Source of the DNA: Colimorpha sp964483145
GTDB taxonomy: Bacteria; Bacteroidota; Bacteroidia; Bacteroidales; P3
DNA: 41,501 nucleotides
Assembly (NCBI GenBank): GCA_964483145.1
Contig: CAZAAK010000009.1
Span: 1-41,501, forward strand
Direction of reading: 5' to 3'
Position numbers and translations under genes: made by a program. The notes below the pieces were generated by a model. That model was not told the DNA's origin and searched no databases. It was given only the letters and a program-made list of their open reading frames with translations. Each line of letters opens with the position of its first letter. The stretch's first letter is position 1. Below are positions 24,690-32,095 of this stretch, piece by piece.

Positions 24690-26495
24690 ATGAACAACAT
24701 ACGCAATTTCTGTATAATCGCCCACATCGACCACGGCAAGAGTACATTGGCCGACCGCCTTTTGGAATATACCAACACTGTTTCGCAACGGCAGATGCAG
24801 GACCAGGTGCTCGATGATATGGATCTTGAAAAAGAACGTGGCATCACCATCAAGAGTCACGCCATACAGATGGTTTATAAGTACGACGGCGCGGGGGATC
24901 GTTGTGGCGAGACGTTTACACTGAATTTGATTGATACACCGGGGCATGTCGATTTTAGTTATGAGGTTTCGCGGGCTATAGCGGCTTGCGAAGGCGCTCT
25001 GTTAGTGGTAGATGCCACGCAGGGTATTCAGGCTCAGACTATTTCCAATCTTTACCTTGCATTGGAAAACGATTTGGAAATCATTCCCGTGATGAACAAA
25101 ATAGACCTTGACAGTGCTATGCCCGAAGAGGTGGCAGATGAGATAATCGACTTGCTTGGTTGTAGCCGAGAGGATATCCTCTCCTGTAGTGCTAAGACTG
25201 GCGTAGGCGTGCCAGAGGTCTTGCGGTCCATTGTCGACCGCGTCCCCGCTCCTAAGGGCAATGCGGAGGCTCCGTTACAGGCTTTGGTTTTTGATTCGGT
25301 ATTCAATCCTTTCCGTGGAATTATCAGCTACTTCCGCATTATTAACGGCACGCTGAAAACAAATGATTGGGTGAAGTTCGTGAGCACCGGAAAGGACTAT
25401 CACGCCGATGAAATTGGCGTGCTGAAGCTGGATATGGAGCCATGCAAACAACTGGGTGCCGGCAATGTGGGATACATCATCAGCGGCATTAAGACCTCTA
25501 GTGAGGTGCGTGTGGGCGACACCATTACCCATGTACAGCGGCCTTGCGAAAAGGCCATTGATGGCTTTGAGGCTGTCAAACCTATGGTTTTTGCTGGGGT
25601 GTACCCCGTTGATACGGACAACTACGAGGAATTGCGTTCTTCGTTGGAGAAGTTGCAACTCAACGATGCTTCCCTCACTTTCGAGCCCGAGAGCTCGTTA
25701 GCACTGGGGTTTGGATTCCGTTGCGGATTTCTTGGGTTGCTCCACATGGAAATTGTTCAGGAAAGGCTGGAGCGGGAATTCAATATGGATGTCATCACCA
25801 CAGTACCTAACGTACAGTACAAGGTAAAGCTTACCAACAACGAGGAAATTGATGTGTACAACCCTTCCGGCATGCCCGAACCCAACAATATTGCCGAGGT
25901 CTATGAACCTTATATCCACGCTCAGATTATTACCAAGGCGGACTTTATCGGCCCAGTTATCAAACTCTGCATGGATAAACGCGGAATCTTGAAAAATCAG
26001 AATTATCTTACTACCGACCGCATCGAAATATCGTTCGAGTTGCCTTTGGGCGAGGTCGTGTTCGACTTCTACGACAAACTCAAAAGTATCTCCAAAGGCT
26101 ATGCATCTTTTGATTATTATCTCAATGGCTATAAGCCTTCTAAGCTGGTAAAGTTGGAGATTCTGCTCAATGGTGACCCCGTTGACGCTCTTTCCACGCT
26201 CACTTATGTAGACAATGCCTACCCTATTGGACGACGTATGTGCGAGAAGTTGAAAGAGCTCATTCCCCGTCAGCAGTTCGATGTGGCTATTCAGGCGGCC
26301 ATAGGCAGCAAGATAATCGCACGAGAGACCGTGCGCCAAGTGCGCAAAGATGTGACAGCCAAGTGCTACGGAGGCGATATTACCCGCAAACGAAAACTAT
26401 TGGAAAAGCAGAAGGAGGGTAAGAAACGCATGCGTCAGGTGGGCAATGTGGAGGTACCCCAAAGCGCCTTTTTGGCAGTGTTGAAACTGGATTGA
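24690..26495 (+). CDS. lepA: elongation factor 4 (LepA), ribosomal back-translocase GTPase
   Basis: LepA is a ribosome-binding GTPase implicated in back-translocation and 30S biogenesis under stress. The 601 residues have the G1 loop AHIDHGKST at 11-19, switch LEKERGITIKS, G3 DTPGHVDF and G4 NKIDLDSA. The family-specific C-terminal part includes FGFRCGFLGLLHMEI, LNGDPVDALSTL and YGGDITRKRKLLEKQKEGKKRM. Length is typical (about 600). It stands alone downstream of the divergent lipid kinase gene; the next gene starts after 65 bp. Confidence 0.98.
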   Translation: MNNIRNFCIIAHIDHGKSTLADRLLEYTNTVSQRQMQDQVLDDMDLEKERGITIKSHAIQMVYKYDGAGDRCGETFTLNLIDTPGHVDFSYEVSRAIAACEGALLVVDATQGIQAQTISNLYLALENDLEIIPVMNKIDLDSAMPEEVADEIIDLLGCSREDILSCSAKTGVGVPEVLRSIVDRVPAPKGNAEAPLQALVFDSVFNPFRGIISYFRIINGTLKTNDWVKFVSTGKDYHADEIGVLKLDMEPCKQLGAGNVGYIISGIKTSSEVRVGDTITHVQRPCEKAIDGFEAVKPMVFAGVYPVDTDNYEELRSSLEKLQLNDASLTFEPESSLALGFGFRCGFLGLLHMEIVQERLEREFNMDVITTVPNVQYKVKLTNNEEIDVYNPSGMPEPNNIAEVYEPYIHAQIITKADFIGPVIKLCMDKRGILKNQNYLTTDRIEISFELPLGEVVFDFYDKLKSISKGYASFDYYLNGYKPSKLVKLEILLNGDPVDALSTLTYVDNAYPIGRRMCEKLKELIPRQQFDVAIQAAIGSKIIARETVRQVRKDVTAKCYGGDITRKRKLLEKQKEGKKRMRQVGNVEVPQSAFLAVLKLD

Positions 26496-26560
26496 TTTTT
26501 CCTTAATCAAGCCAACTGACATAGCTAATGTTATATAATTAACTTTTTAACTTGAATCTC

Positions 26561-27100
26561 ATGAACACTTGGATTTTCATCATTGTGATTTTAGTGGCTG
26601 TTTTGGCCTCCATTGCTACAGTGGGATATATTTTTTACCTGATAGCCAAGCACTATTTCGATAACCAGCAGAAAATGCAGATGTTGCAGATGCGCATCGA
26701 CGAACACCGCGAGGCAGTCAAACTTGTTACGCCTATCCGTCTACAGGCATACGAACGCATGGCTCTTTTTCTAGAGCGAATTAGCCCCGACAGTTTGTTG
26801 TTGCGCTGTTATCAGCCCGGTATGGATACTAAAATGCTGCAAAGCACTATGACCAAGACTATCCGCGACGAGTGGGAGCACAATCTTAGCCAACAGGTGT
26901 ATGTTTCTAGTGAAGCTTGGAGGATGATTCGCGAGGCCAAAGACGAGATGACCGGTGTGGTCAATTCTGCAGCTATCACCATTCCTACCGATGCCGACCC
27001 TATGCGACTGGCTAGCGCAGTTTTCTCTTCCGTTGCTGCAGGCAAATCCCCTACGGTCAAAGCTCTTGAATTTCTGAAACAAGAGATGCGCGAACTTTGA
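26561..27100 (+). CDS. conserved Bacteroidetes membrane protein (DUF7935-like)
   Basis: The protein (179 residues from ATG 26561; an upstream TTG at 26552 adds three) has one N-terminal transmembrane helix (WIFIIVILVAVLASIATVGYIFYLIA). A cytoplasmic helical domain follows, with PIRLQAYERMALFLERISPDSLLLRC and LSQQVYVSSEAWRMIREAKDEM. I recall this pattern as a family of unknown function common in Bacteroidetes (DUF7935), but could not verify it. No catalytic motif is seen. It lies between lepA and the M23 peptidase, which has its own promoter. Confidence 0.75.
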   Translation: MNTWIFIIVILVAVLASIATVGYIFYLIAKHYFDNQQKMQMLQMRIDEHREAVKLVTPIRLQAYERMALFLERISPDSLLLRCYQPGMDTKMLQSTMTKTIRDEWEHNLSQQVYVSSEAWRMIREAKDEMTGVVNSAAITIPTDADPMRLASAVFSSVAAGKSPTVKALEFLKQEMREL

Positions 27101-27271
27101 TTGTTGATTTTAGGTGAAGTCTGTTATGCTTTTTTTATGGGAGGATACAATAATTGGTCGGTTTTGGCTACGAAATAACATTGCAAGGACATTGAATAAC
27201 CATTCAGTGAGCGTTTTTTAACTGTTTGTGCATTTTGCAATAATTTGATTGTGAAAATATTGTAAGTTTAT

Positions 27272-27303
27272 TTTGGCTGTGTGGATCTTTTTTCGTATCT
27301 TTG
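27272..27303 (+). promoter_or_regulatory. Bacteroidetes promoter for the M23 peptidase gene
   Basis: TTTG at 27272-27275, 20 bp, then TATCTTTG at 27296-27303: a full match. It is 10 bp before the ATG at 27314, so the upstream in-frame start at 27281 is excluded. Confidence 0.8.
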
Positions 27304-27313
27304 CACCTTATTT

Positions 27314-28567
27314 ATGAAGAAATACATTTGCATTATAATGGTGCTGATGGTTGCCTTTCGTGGGGCATCCTATGCTCAGGACCGCCCTAGTGTCAAGCAA
27401 AATAAAACAATCAAACCAAAGGTTTCTTCCAGTGACAAAGGAGGGAGTCAGATTAAATACAACAAACTTGTCAAGACCAAAGACCCTGGCGATGAGTATT
27501 CTGGTGTACGCATTGACAATTTTGCCCAAAAGAAGCCCAAAAAGAAGAAGGTGAGCAACGGCACAGTTGATGTTGCAGATGATGCTCAGAAGAAACATCC
27601 GGTGGGTACGGACTACTACTATTTTGATGAGAATCCTCGGGATCGCGATGAGCGGGAAGGTGCTTTTTTCGATGCCCCCAACGCCCAAGCCCCCAATGCT
27701 AAGGAACGCCCCGGTCAACCCGAAGAGATGGACGAGGACGACAATGCCGACCTAGTGCGTGGTCTGCCGGACTATGCCCTTTTGCAGAAGGACGACCCCG
27801 GTGCTGAGAGCGAGGACGAAATTCTCTATGCCGGTGATTCGGCATCGGTGCATTCCGAAAAAATGGATGTGTCTCTGATGGAGCCCGTTACGCTCTCTTT
27901 GATTGATCCGGACCATGGCAAGCGTTTTTTCTTTCCTACACCGCAAAGGGCAATACCTACTTCGCATTTTGGCCCTCGTCGTCGCCGTTTCCATTACGGC
28001 CTCGATTTGGCTATGCCCACAGGCGAACCCATCTATGCTGCATTCGATGGCGTGGTACGCTTTTCGAAATACAACAGTTCCTATGGCCATTTGGTGGTTA
28101 TCCGCCACGATAACGGGTTGGAAACTTACTACGCCCATCTCTCAAAACGCCATGTAGCTCCTGGCATGCACGTAAAGGCAGGTGATGTGATTGGCCTTTG
28201 TGGCAATACGGGTCGGAGCCGTGGCTCGCACCTCCATTTCGAGATTCGCTACAAGGGCAATGCAATGAATCCGGAAAATGTAATCAGCACCGATACGCGT
28301 GATTTGATTTCACCCAACCTTACACTCACCCACAATTCGTTCCGCAAAGTAGCCAAGAAAGGCAAGGAGAATACGCGTAGCCAGTCCTCGCGTCGCACTA
28401 CTTCTAGTAACTACAGTAGCGATGGCAAGTACTATAAGGTACGCACAGGAGACACCCTTGGCCGTATTGCCCAACGCAACGGCACTACGGTAAGCAAGCT
28501 TTGCAAGCTCAACGGGCTTAGGGAGACTTCTGTTATCCGCCCTGGTCAGAAACTAAGGATTCGCTAG
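27314..28567 (+). CDS. M23-family peptidase with C-terminal LysM domain
   Basis: This is a predicted periplasmic, zinc-dependent peptidoglycan endopeptidase or an EnvC/NlpD-type amidase activator. The 417-residue protein has a signal peptide (KKYICIIMVLMVAFRGASYA, cleavage before Gln). A long polar low-complexity region follows (about 25-200, rich in K, D, E and P). The M23 domain reads HFGPRRRRFHYGLDLAMPTG, then YGHLVVIRHDNGLETYYAHL and GSHLHFEIRY. These retain HxxxD and HxH, so the domain is probably active. A LysM domain closes it (YYKVRTGDTLGRIAQRNG to GQKLRIR, about 372-417). trmD starts one base after the stop. Confidence 0.92.
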   Translation: MKKYICIIMVLMVAFRGASYAQDRPSVKQNKTIKPKVSSSDKGGSQIKYNKLVKTKDPGDEYSGVRIDNFAQKKPKKKKVSNGTVDVADDAQKKHPVGTDYYYFDENPRDRDEREGAFFDAPNAQAPNAKERPGQPEEMDEDDNADLVRGLPDYALLQKDDPGAESEDEILYAGDSASVHSEKMDVSLMEPVTLSLIDPDHGKRFFFPTPQRAIPTSHFGPRRRRFHYGLDLAMPTGEPIYAAFDGVVRFSKYNSSYGHLVVIRHDNGLETYYAHLSKRHVAPGMHVKAGDVIGLCGNTGRSRGSHLHFEIRYKGNAMNPENVISTDTRDLISPNLTLTHNSFRKVAKKGKENTRSQSSRRTTSSNYSSDGKYYKVRTGDTLGRIAQRNGTTVSKLCKLNGLRETSVIRPGQKLRIR

Positions 28568-28568
28568 T

Positions 28569-29285
28569 ATGCGTCTTGATATCTTAACCCTTTTCCCGAA
28601 CATGATGTCTATGTTTTTTGAGGAGTCCATCCTCAAAAGAGCACAGAAAAAAGGGATTGTGGAGGTGGTCTTCCATGACCTCCATGATTATTCTCTGACG
28701 CGCTATGGCAGTGTAGATGACTATCCTTACGGAGGCGGTGCAGGTATGGTAATGGCAGTAGAGCCGCTGGCTAACTGTATTGAGAAGCTAAAGACCGAGC
28801 GCCATTACGACGAGGTTATCTACACGGCCCCGGACGGCGAAGTTCTCTCTCAACCAATGGCTAACGCCATGTCGTTGCAGCAAACCTTGATGATTCTTTG
28901 TGGGCATTACAAGGGTGTGGATGAACGCATTCGCGAACATTTCGTTACCAAGGAAATTTCCATTGGCGATTATGTCCTCACTGGCGGTGAGTTGGCGGCA
29001 GCGGTCATAGCCGATACTGTTATCCGGCTTATCCCAGGCGTTATTGGTGACGAGCAATCGGCATTGGGAGATTCTTTTCAGGACGGTTTGGTGGCTCCGC
29101 CGGAGTACACTCGCCCTCCCGACTTTCGGGGGTGGAAAGTCCCGGACGTGTTGCTCAGTGGTAATCATGCCCTGATAGAACAGTGGCATTACGACCAGGC
29201 GGTTGAGCGCACTAGAAATCGTCGTCCGGCCTTGATGGATAAGTTGGCTAGCGAGTCGACGGATAAAGAAAAACGACAAAAATAA
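28569..29285 (+). CDS. trmD: tRNA (guanine-N1-)-methyltransferase
   Basis: TrmD methylates N1 of G37 in tRNAs, preventing +1 frameshifting. The 238 residues include LDILTLFPNMMSMFFEESIL, the active-site region YPYGGGAGMVMAVEP, LCGHYKGVDERI and the knot GDYVLTGGELAAAVIAD. RLIPGVIGDEQSALGDSF and YTRPPDFRGWKVPDVLLSGNH follow. It starts one base after the M23 gene stop and ends 22 bp before clpP, so all three are probably one transcript. It is not next to rpsP, rimM or rplS as in many bacteria. Confidence 0.98.
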   Translation: MRLDILTLFPNMMSMFFEESILKRAQKKGIVEVVFHDLHDYSLTRYGSVDDYPYGGGAGMVMAVEPLANCIEKLKTERHYDEVIYTAPDGEVLSQPMANAMSLQQTLMILCGHYKGVDERIREHFVTKEISIGDYVLTGGELAAAVIADTVIRLIPGVIGDEQSALGDSFQDGLVAPPEYTRPPDFRGWKVPDVLLSGNHALIEQWHYDQAVERTRNRRPALMDKLASESTDKEKRQK

Positions 29286-29307
29286 AACACAAGCAATAAC
29301 AGTCATT

Positions 29308-30006
29308 ATGAACGAATTTGAAAAATATGCTATCAAACATCGCGGTATTAGTAGCACCACCTATGCCAAATACACTTCTGCTATCAACAATTCCCTAACC
29401 CCCTACATCGTTGAGGAACGCCGGCTGAATGTGGCCCAAATGGACGTTTTTAGCCGCCTAATGATGGACCGCATCATCTTCCTTGGCACTGCTATTGATG
29501 ACTACACTGCCGATGTTATTCAGGCTCAGTTGCTTTTCCTCGAAAGTATAGACAGTACTAGTGATATCTGCATCTACCTCAACTCTCCGGGAGGGTCTGT
29601 TTATGCGGGTCTTGGCATATACGACACAATGCAGTATATTAAACCCAAAATTGCAACGATATGCACCGGTCTGGCTGCTTCTATGGCAAGTGTGTTGCTC
29701 TGTGCTGGTGAAAAGGGAATGCGTAGCGCTTTGCCTCACAGCCGAGTAATGATTCACCAACCTATGGGTGGAGCGGAAGGTCAGGCTAGCGACATGGAGA
29801 TTACTGTCCGTGAGATTCAAAAACTCAAGAAAGAGCTCTATGAGATTATTGCCCAGCACAGTGGTCAGCCTTTTGAAAAGGTACATGCCGACAGCGACCG
29901 CGACCATTGGTTCACGGCTGAGGAAGCCAAGGAATATGGTATGATTGATGAAGTTTTGATCAAAAAGGATTCCTCGGCCGACGGAAATTTGGTTGATAAA
30001 GAATAG
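29308..30006 (+). CDS. clpP: ATP-dependent Clp protease proteolytic subunit
   Basis: ClpP forms the 14-subunit proteolytic chamber fed by ClpX, ClpA or ClpC. The catalytic triad is visible: S125 in GLAASMASV, H150 in RVMIHQPMGG and D199 in DRDHWFTAEEAKEYGMID. The 232 residues include an N-terminal extension of about 25-30 over E. coli ClpP, with a helical start (NEFEKYAIKHRGISS), a common form in Bacteroidetes. No clpX follows, since dut is next; the ATPase partner must be elsewhere. Confidence 0.97.
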   Translation: MNEFEKYAIKHRGISSTTYAKYTSAINNSLTPYIVEERRLNVAQMDVFSRLMMDRIIFLGTAIDDYTADVIQAQLLFLESIDSTSDICIYLNSPGGSVYAGLGIYDTMQYIKPKIATICTGLAASMASVLLCAGEKGMRSALPHSRVMIHQPMGGAEGQASDMEITVREIQKLKKELYEIIAQHSGQPFEKVHADSDRDHWFTAEEAKEYGMIDEVLIKKDSSADGNLVDKE

Positions 30007-30132
30007 CTATAGTTGAATATCTAACAGATTGATAAATGGGCTGAATGTACCTGTCGGCGTGAGTGTCTGTGCCGATATAATGAAGGCTTGCGTTCAGGGT
30101 AATAGTTCAAATGTTTGGTAATAAACTTCCTT

Positions 30133-30570
30133 ATGTTGCTTAAAATCATTAATAAATCGCATCATACGCTACCTAGGTACGAGACCCCGCAGTCTGCCGG
30201 TCTCGACCTTAAGGCTTACTTGCCAGGAGGTTCTATTACTTTGGCACCACTTCAGCGTACATTGGTGAAGACGGGCCTTTTCATTGAACTGCCGGCAGGC
30301 TATGAGGCGCAGGTACGTCCCCGCAGTGGATTGGCACTCAAAAATGGTGTTACGGTCCTCAATTCTCCTGGTACCATCGATGCCGATTACCGAGGTGAGA
30401 TTTGTGTTATATTGGTCAATCTCTCGCAGGAGTCTTTCGTTATCAATGACGGTGAGCGCATTGCCCAAATGGTGGTGGCGCGTCATGAGCAGGCCGAACT
30501 GGTGCAGGTGGAGGTGTTGGGCGATACCGAACGTGGGGCAGGAGGGTTCGGCCACACCGGCAGAAACTGA
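30133..30570 (+). CDS. dut: deoxyuridine 5'-triphosphate nucleotidohydrolase
   Basis: Dut cuts dUTP to dUMP, keeping uracil out of DNA and supplying thymidylate synthesis. From ATG 30133 (the upstream in-frame TTG adds six residues without support) the protein has 145 residues. The five trimeric dUTPase motifs are present: SAGLDLKAYL, RPRSGLALKNGV, NSPGTIDADYRGEI, DGERIAQMVV and the glycine-rich tail ERGAGGFGHTGR. That last motif closes over the neighbouring active site. It precedes namZ by 37 bp. Confidence 0.97.
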   Translation: MLLKIINKSHHTLPRYETPQSAGLDLKAYLPGGSITLAPLQRTLVKTGLFIELPAGYEAQVRPRSGLALKNGVTVLNSPGTIDADYRGEICVILVNLSQESFVINDGERIAQMVVARHEQAELVQVEVLGDTERGAGGFGHTGRN

Positions 30571-30607
30571 TGGATTCAGTAGGGGCGGAATTGGCAAATA
30601 TATAATA

Positions 30608-31816
30608 ATGAGGCGTTTCCGATTGTTGTATGCCGCGTTGCTTCTGTCCGTTGGTTGCATGGCTCAGCCTTCATCCCCCAACCAACATCCCCAAGTCTCG
30701 TTTTCGCAGTTGAAAGTGGGTGCCGAAGTGCTTCTCTCCAAAGAGTATGCCTTCTCTTTCCCTGTTGCGGTTGCCGTGGTTGCTAACCAAACTTCGGTGG
30801 TCGGGAATACGCATTTGGTGGATACCCTGCTAAGTAAAGGCGTGAAAGTTGTTCGAATCTTCTGTCCGGAACATGGCTTCCGAGGCAAGGCAGATGCGGG
30901 GGCTAAGGTGGGCAATAGCGTTGACCCCAATACGGGAATCCCGATAACCTCTCTCTATGGTAGCAGCAAGAAGCCTGCCAAAGAACAGTTGCTGGATGTC
31001 GATGCGGTCATTTTCGACTTGCAGGATGTGGGCTGTCGCTTCTACACTTATCTTTCCACTTTGCATTATGTCATGGAGGCATGTGCCGAAAACCGAAAGC
31101 CTCTAGTGGTGTTGGACCGCCCTAACCCTAATGGTTATTACATCGACGGGCCGGTGCTCGACACTGCCAAATATCGTTCTTTTGTAGGCATGCACCCAGT
31201 GCCGATTGTCTATGGTATGACCATAGGTGAATATGCCCGTATGATCAATGGTGAGCATTGGCTAGCTGGAGGCATGGAGTGCAATCTAACGGTTGTTCCC
31301 ATGCAATACTACCTTCGCGACAGTGCATATGTCCTGCCGGTTCCGCCTTCCCCTAACTTGCAAAATGCTCATGCCATCGCGCTTTACCCAAGCCTTTGTT
31401 TGTTCGAAGGCACCCATGTCAGTGTTGGCCGCGGAACCGAATGGCCTTTCGAGGTGATAGGCACTCCATACAGCATCGGGTGGAATTGCGACTCTCTTTT
31501 CGGGGAGCAACTTGCTCCGGCAGTTTCATTCACGCCCAAAGGTGGCAAGAGATGTTTCGGTATCAGTTTGCGCAAGGTTCAAGCCCCGGCTTGTGTCGAC
31601 CTCGGTTGGCTTGAGTGCATGTATTCCCTCTCCCGCAAAGGAATGTTCTTTCTCAAAAACAATTTTTTCGAGAAGTTGGCTGGCACAGCTACCCTGCGCC
31701 AACAACTGGAGCAACAGATGCCTTTGGATCAGATTAGGGATTCATGGCAACCGCAACTCGAACATTTCAAGACTATTCGCAACCGTTACCTTCTTTACCC
31801 CGATGCAGAGAATTAG
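30608..31816 (+). CDS. namZ: DUF1343 / NamZ-type exo-beta-N-acetylmuramidase
   Basis: The family includes NamZ of Bacillus subtilis and Tannerella forsythia, which removes MurNAc from the non-reducing ends of peptidoglycan fragments during recycling. The 402-residue protein has a signal peptide (RRFRLLYAALLLSVGCMA, cleavage before Gln). Conserved family stretches are FCPEHGFRGKADAGAKV, VDAVIFDLQDVGCRFYTYLST, VLDRPNPNGYYIDGPVL, VYGMTIGEYARMINGE and YPSLCLFEGTHVSVGRGTEWPFEVIG. The start is at 30608: the frame is open further upstream through dut, but a signal peptide begins here. Location is periplasmic or outer-membrane. Confidence 0.9.
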   Translation: MRRFRLLYAALLLSVGCMAQPSSPNQHPQVSFSQLKVGAEVLLSKEYAFSFPVAVAVVANQTSVVGNTHLVDTLLSKGVKVVRIFCPEHGFRGKADAGAKVGNSVDPNTGIPITSLYGSSKKPAKEQLLDVDAVIFDLQDVGCRFYTYLSTLHYVMEACAENRKPLVVLDRPNPNGYYIDGPVLDTAKYRSFVGMHPVPIVYGMTIGEYARMINGEHWLAGGMECNLTVVPMQYYLRDSAYVLPVPPSPNLQNAHAIALYPSLCLFEGTHVSVGRGTEWPFEVIGTPYSIGWNCDSLFGEQLAPAVSFTPKGGKRCFGISLRKVQAPACVDLGWLECMYSLSRKGMFFLKNNFFEKLAGTATLRQQLEQQMPLDQIRDSWQPQLEHFKTIRNRYLLYPDAEN

Positions 31817-32095
31817 GGCATAGCCAAACTCACGAGCTTCTGTAGTATCGTCGCACAGGTATTGGCGATATGTCAACCGAGCAGCCCACTACCAACCGAA
31901 GAGGCCGATTTCCTACCCGTTGAACTTTTGCGGGGCTGGATTGGTCGCAATTCTCGATTATTTTTTTCGCTATATCAAGAAAAAAGCGTAATTTAGCATG
32001 TTGGTTATGCACGTTGTTTTCTCGCTTTTTTGGGTGCAAAGTGCTGTTGCTGATGTAATTATATAGTACGAACATAATATTTTTATATAGTGAAA

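Noticed and set aside
26492..26510. Hairpin at the lepA stop as terminator
   Set aside because: The 6-bp AT stem overlaps the stop codon and has no T run after it.
30284..30607. Upstream extension of the NamZ frame over dut
   Set aside because: The extension is an out-of-frame reading of the dut gene; a proper signal peptide begins at 30608.
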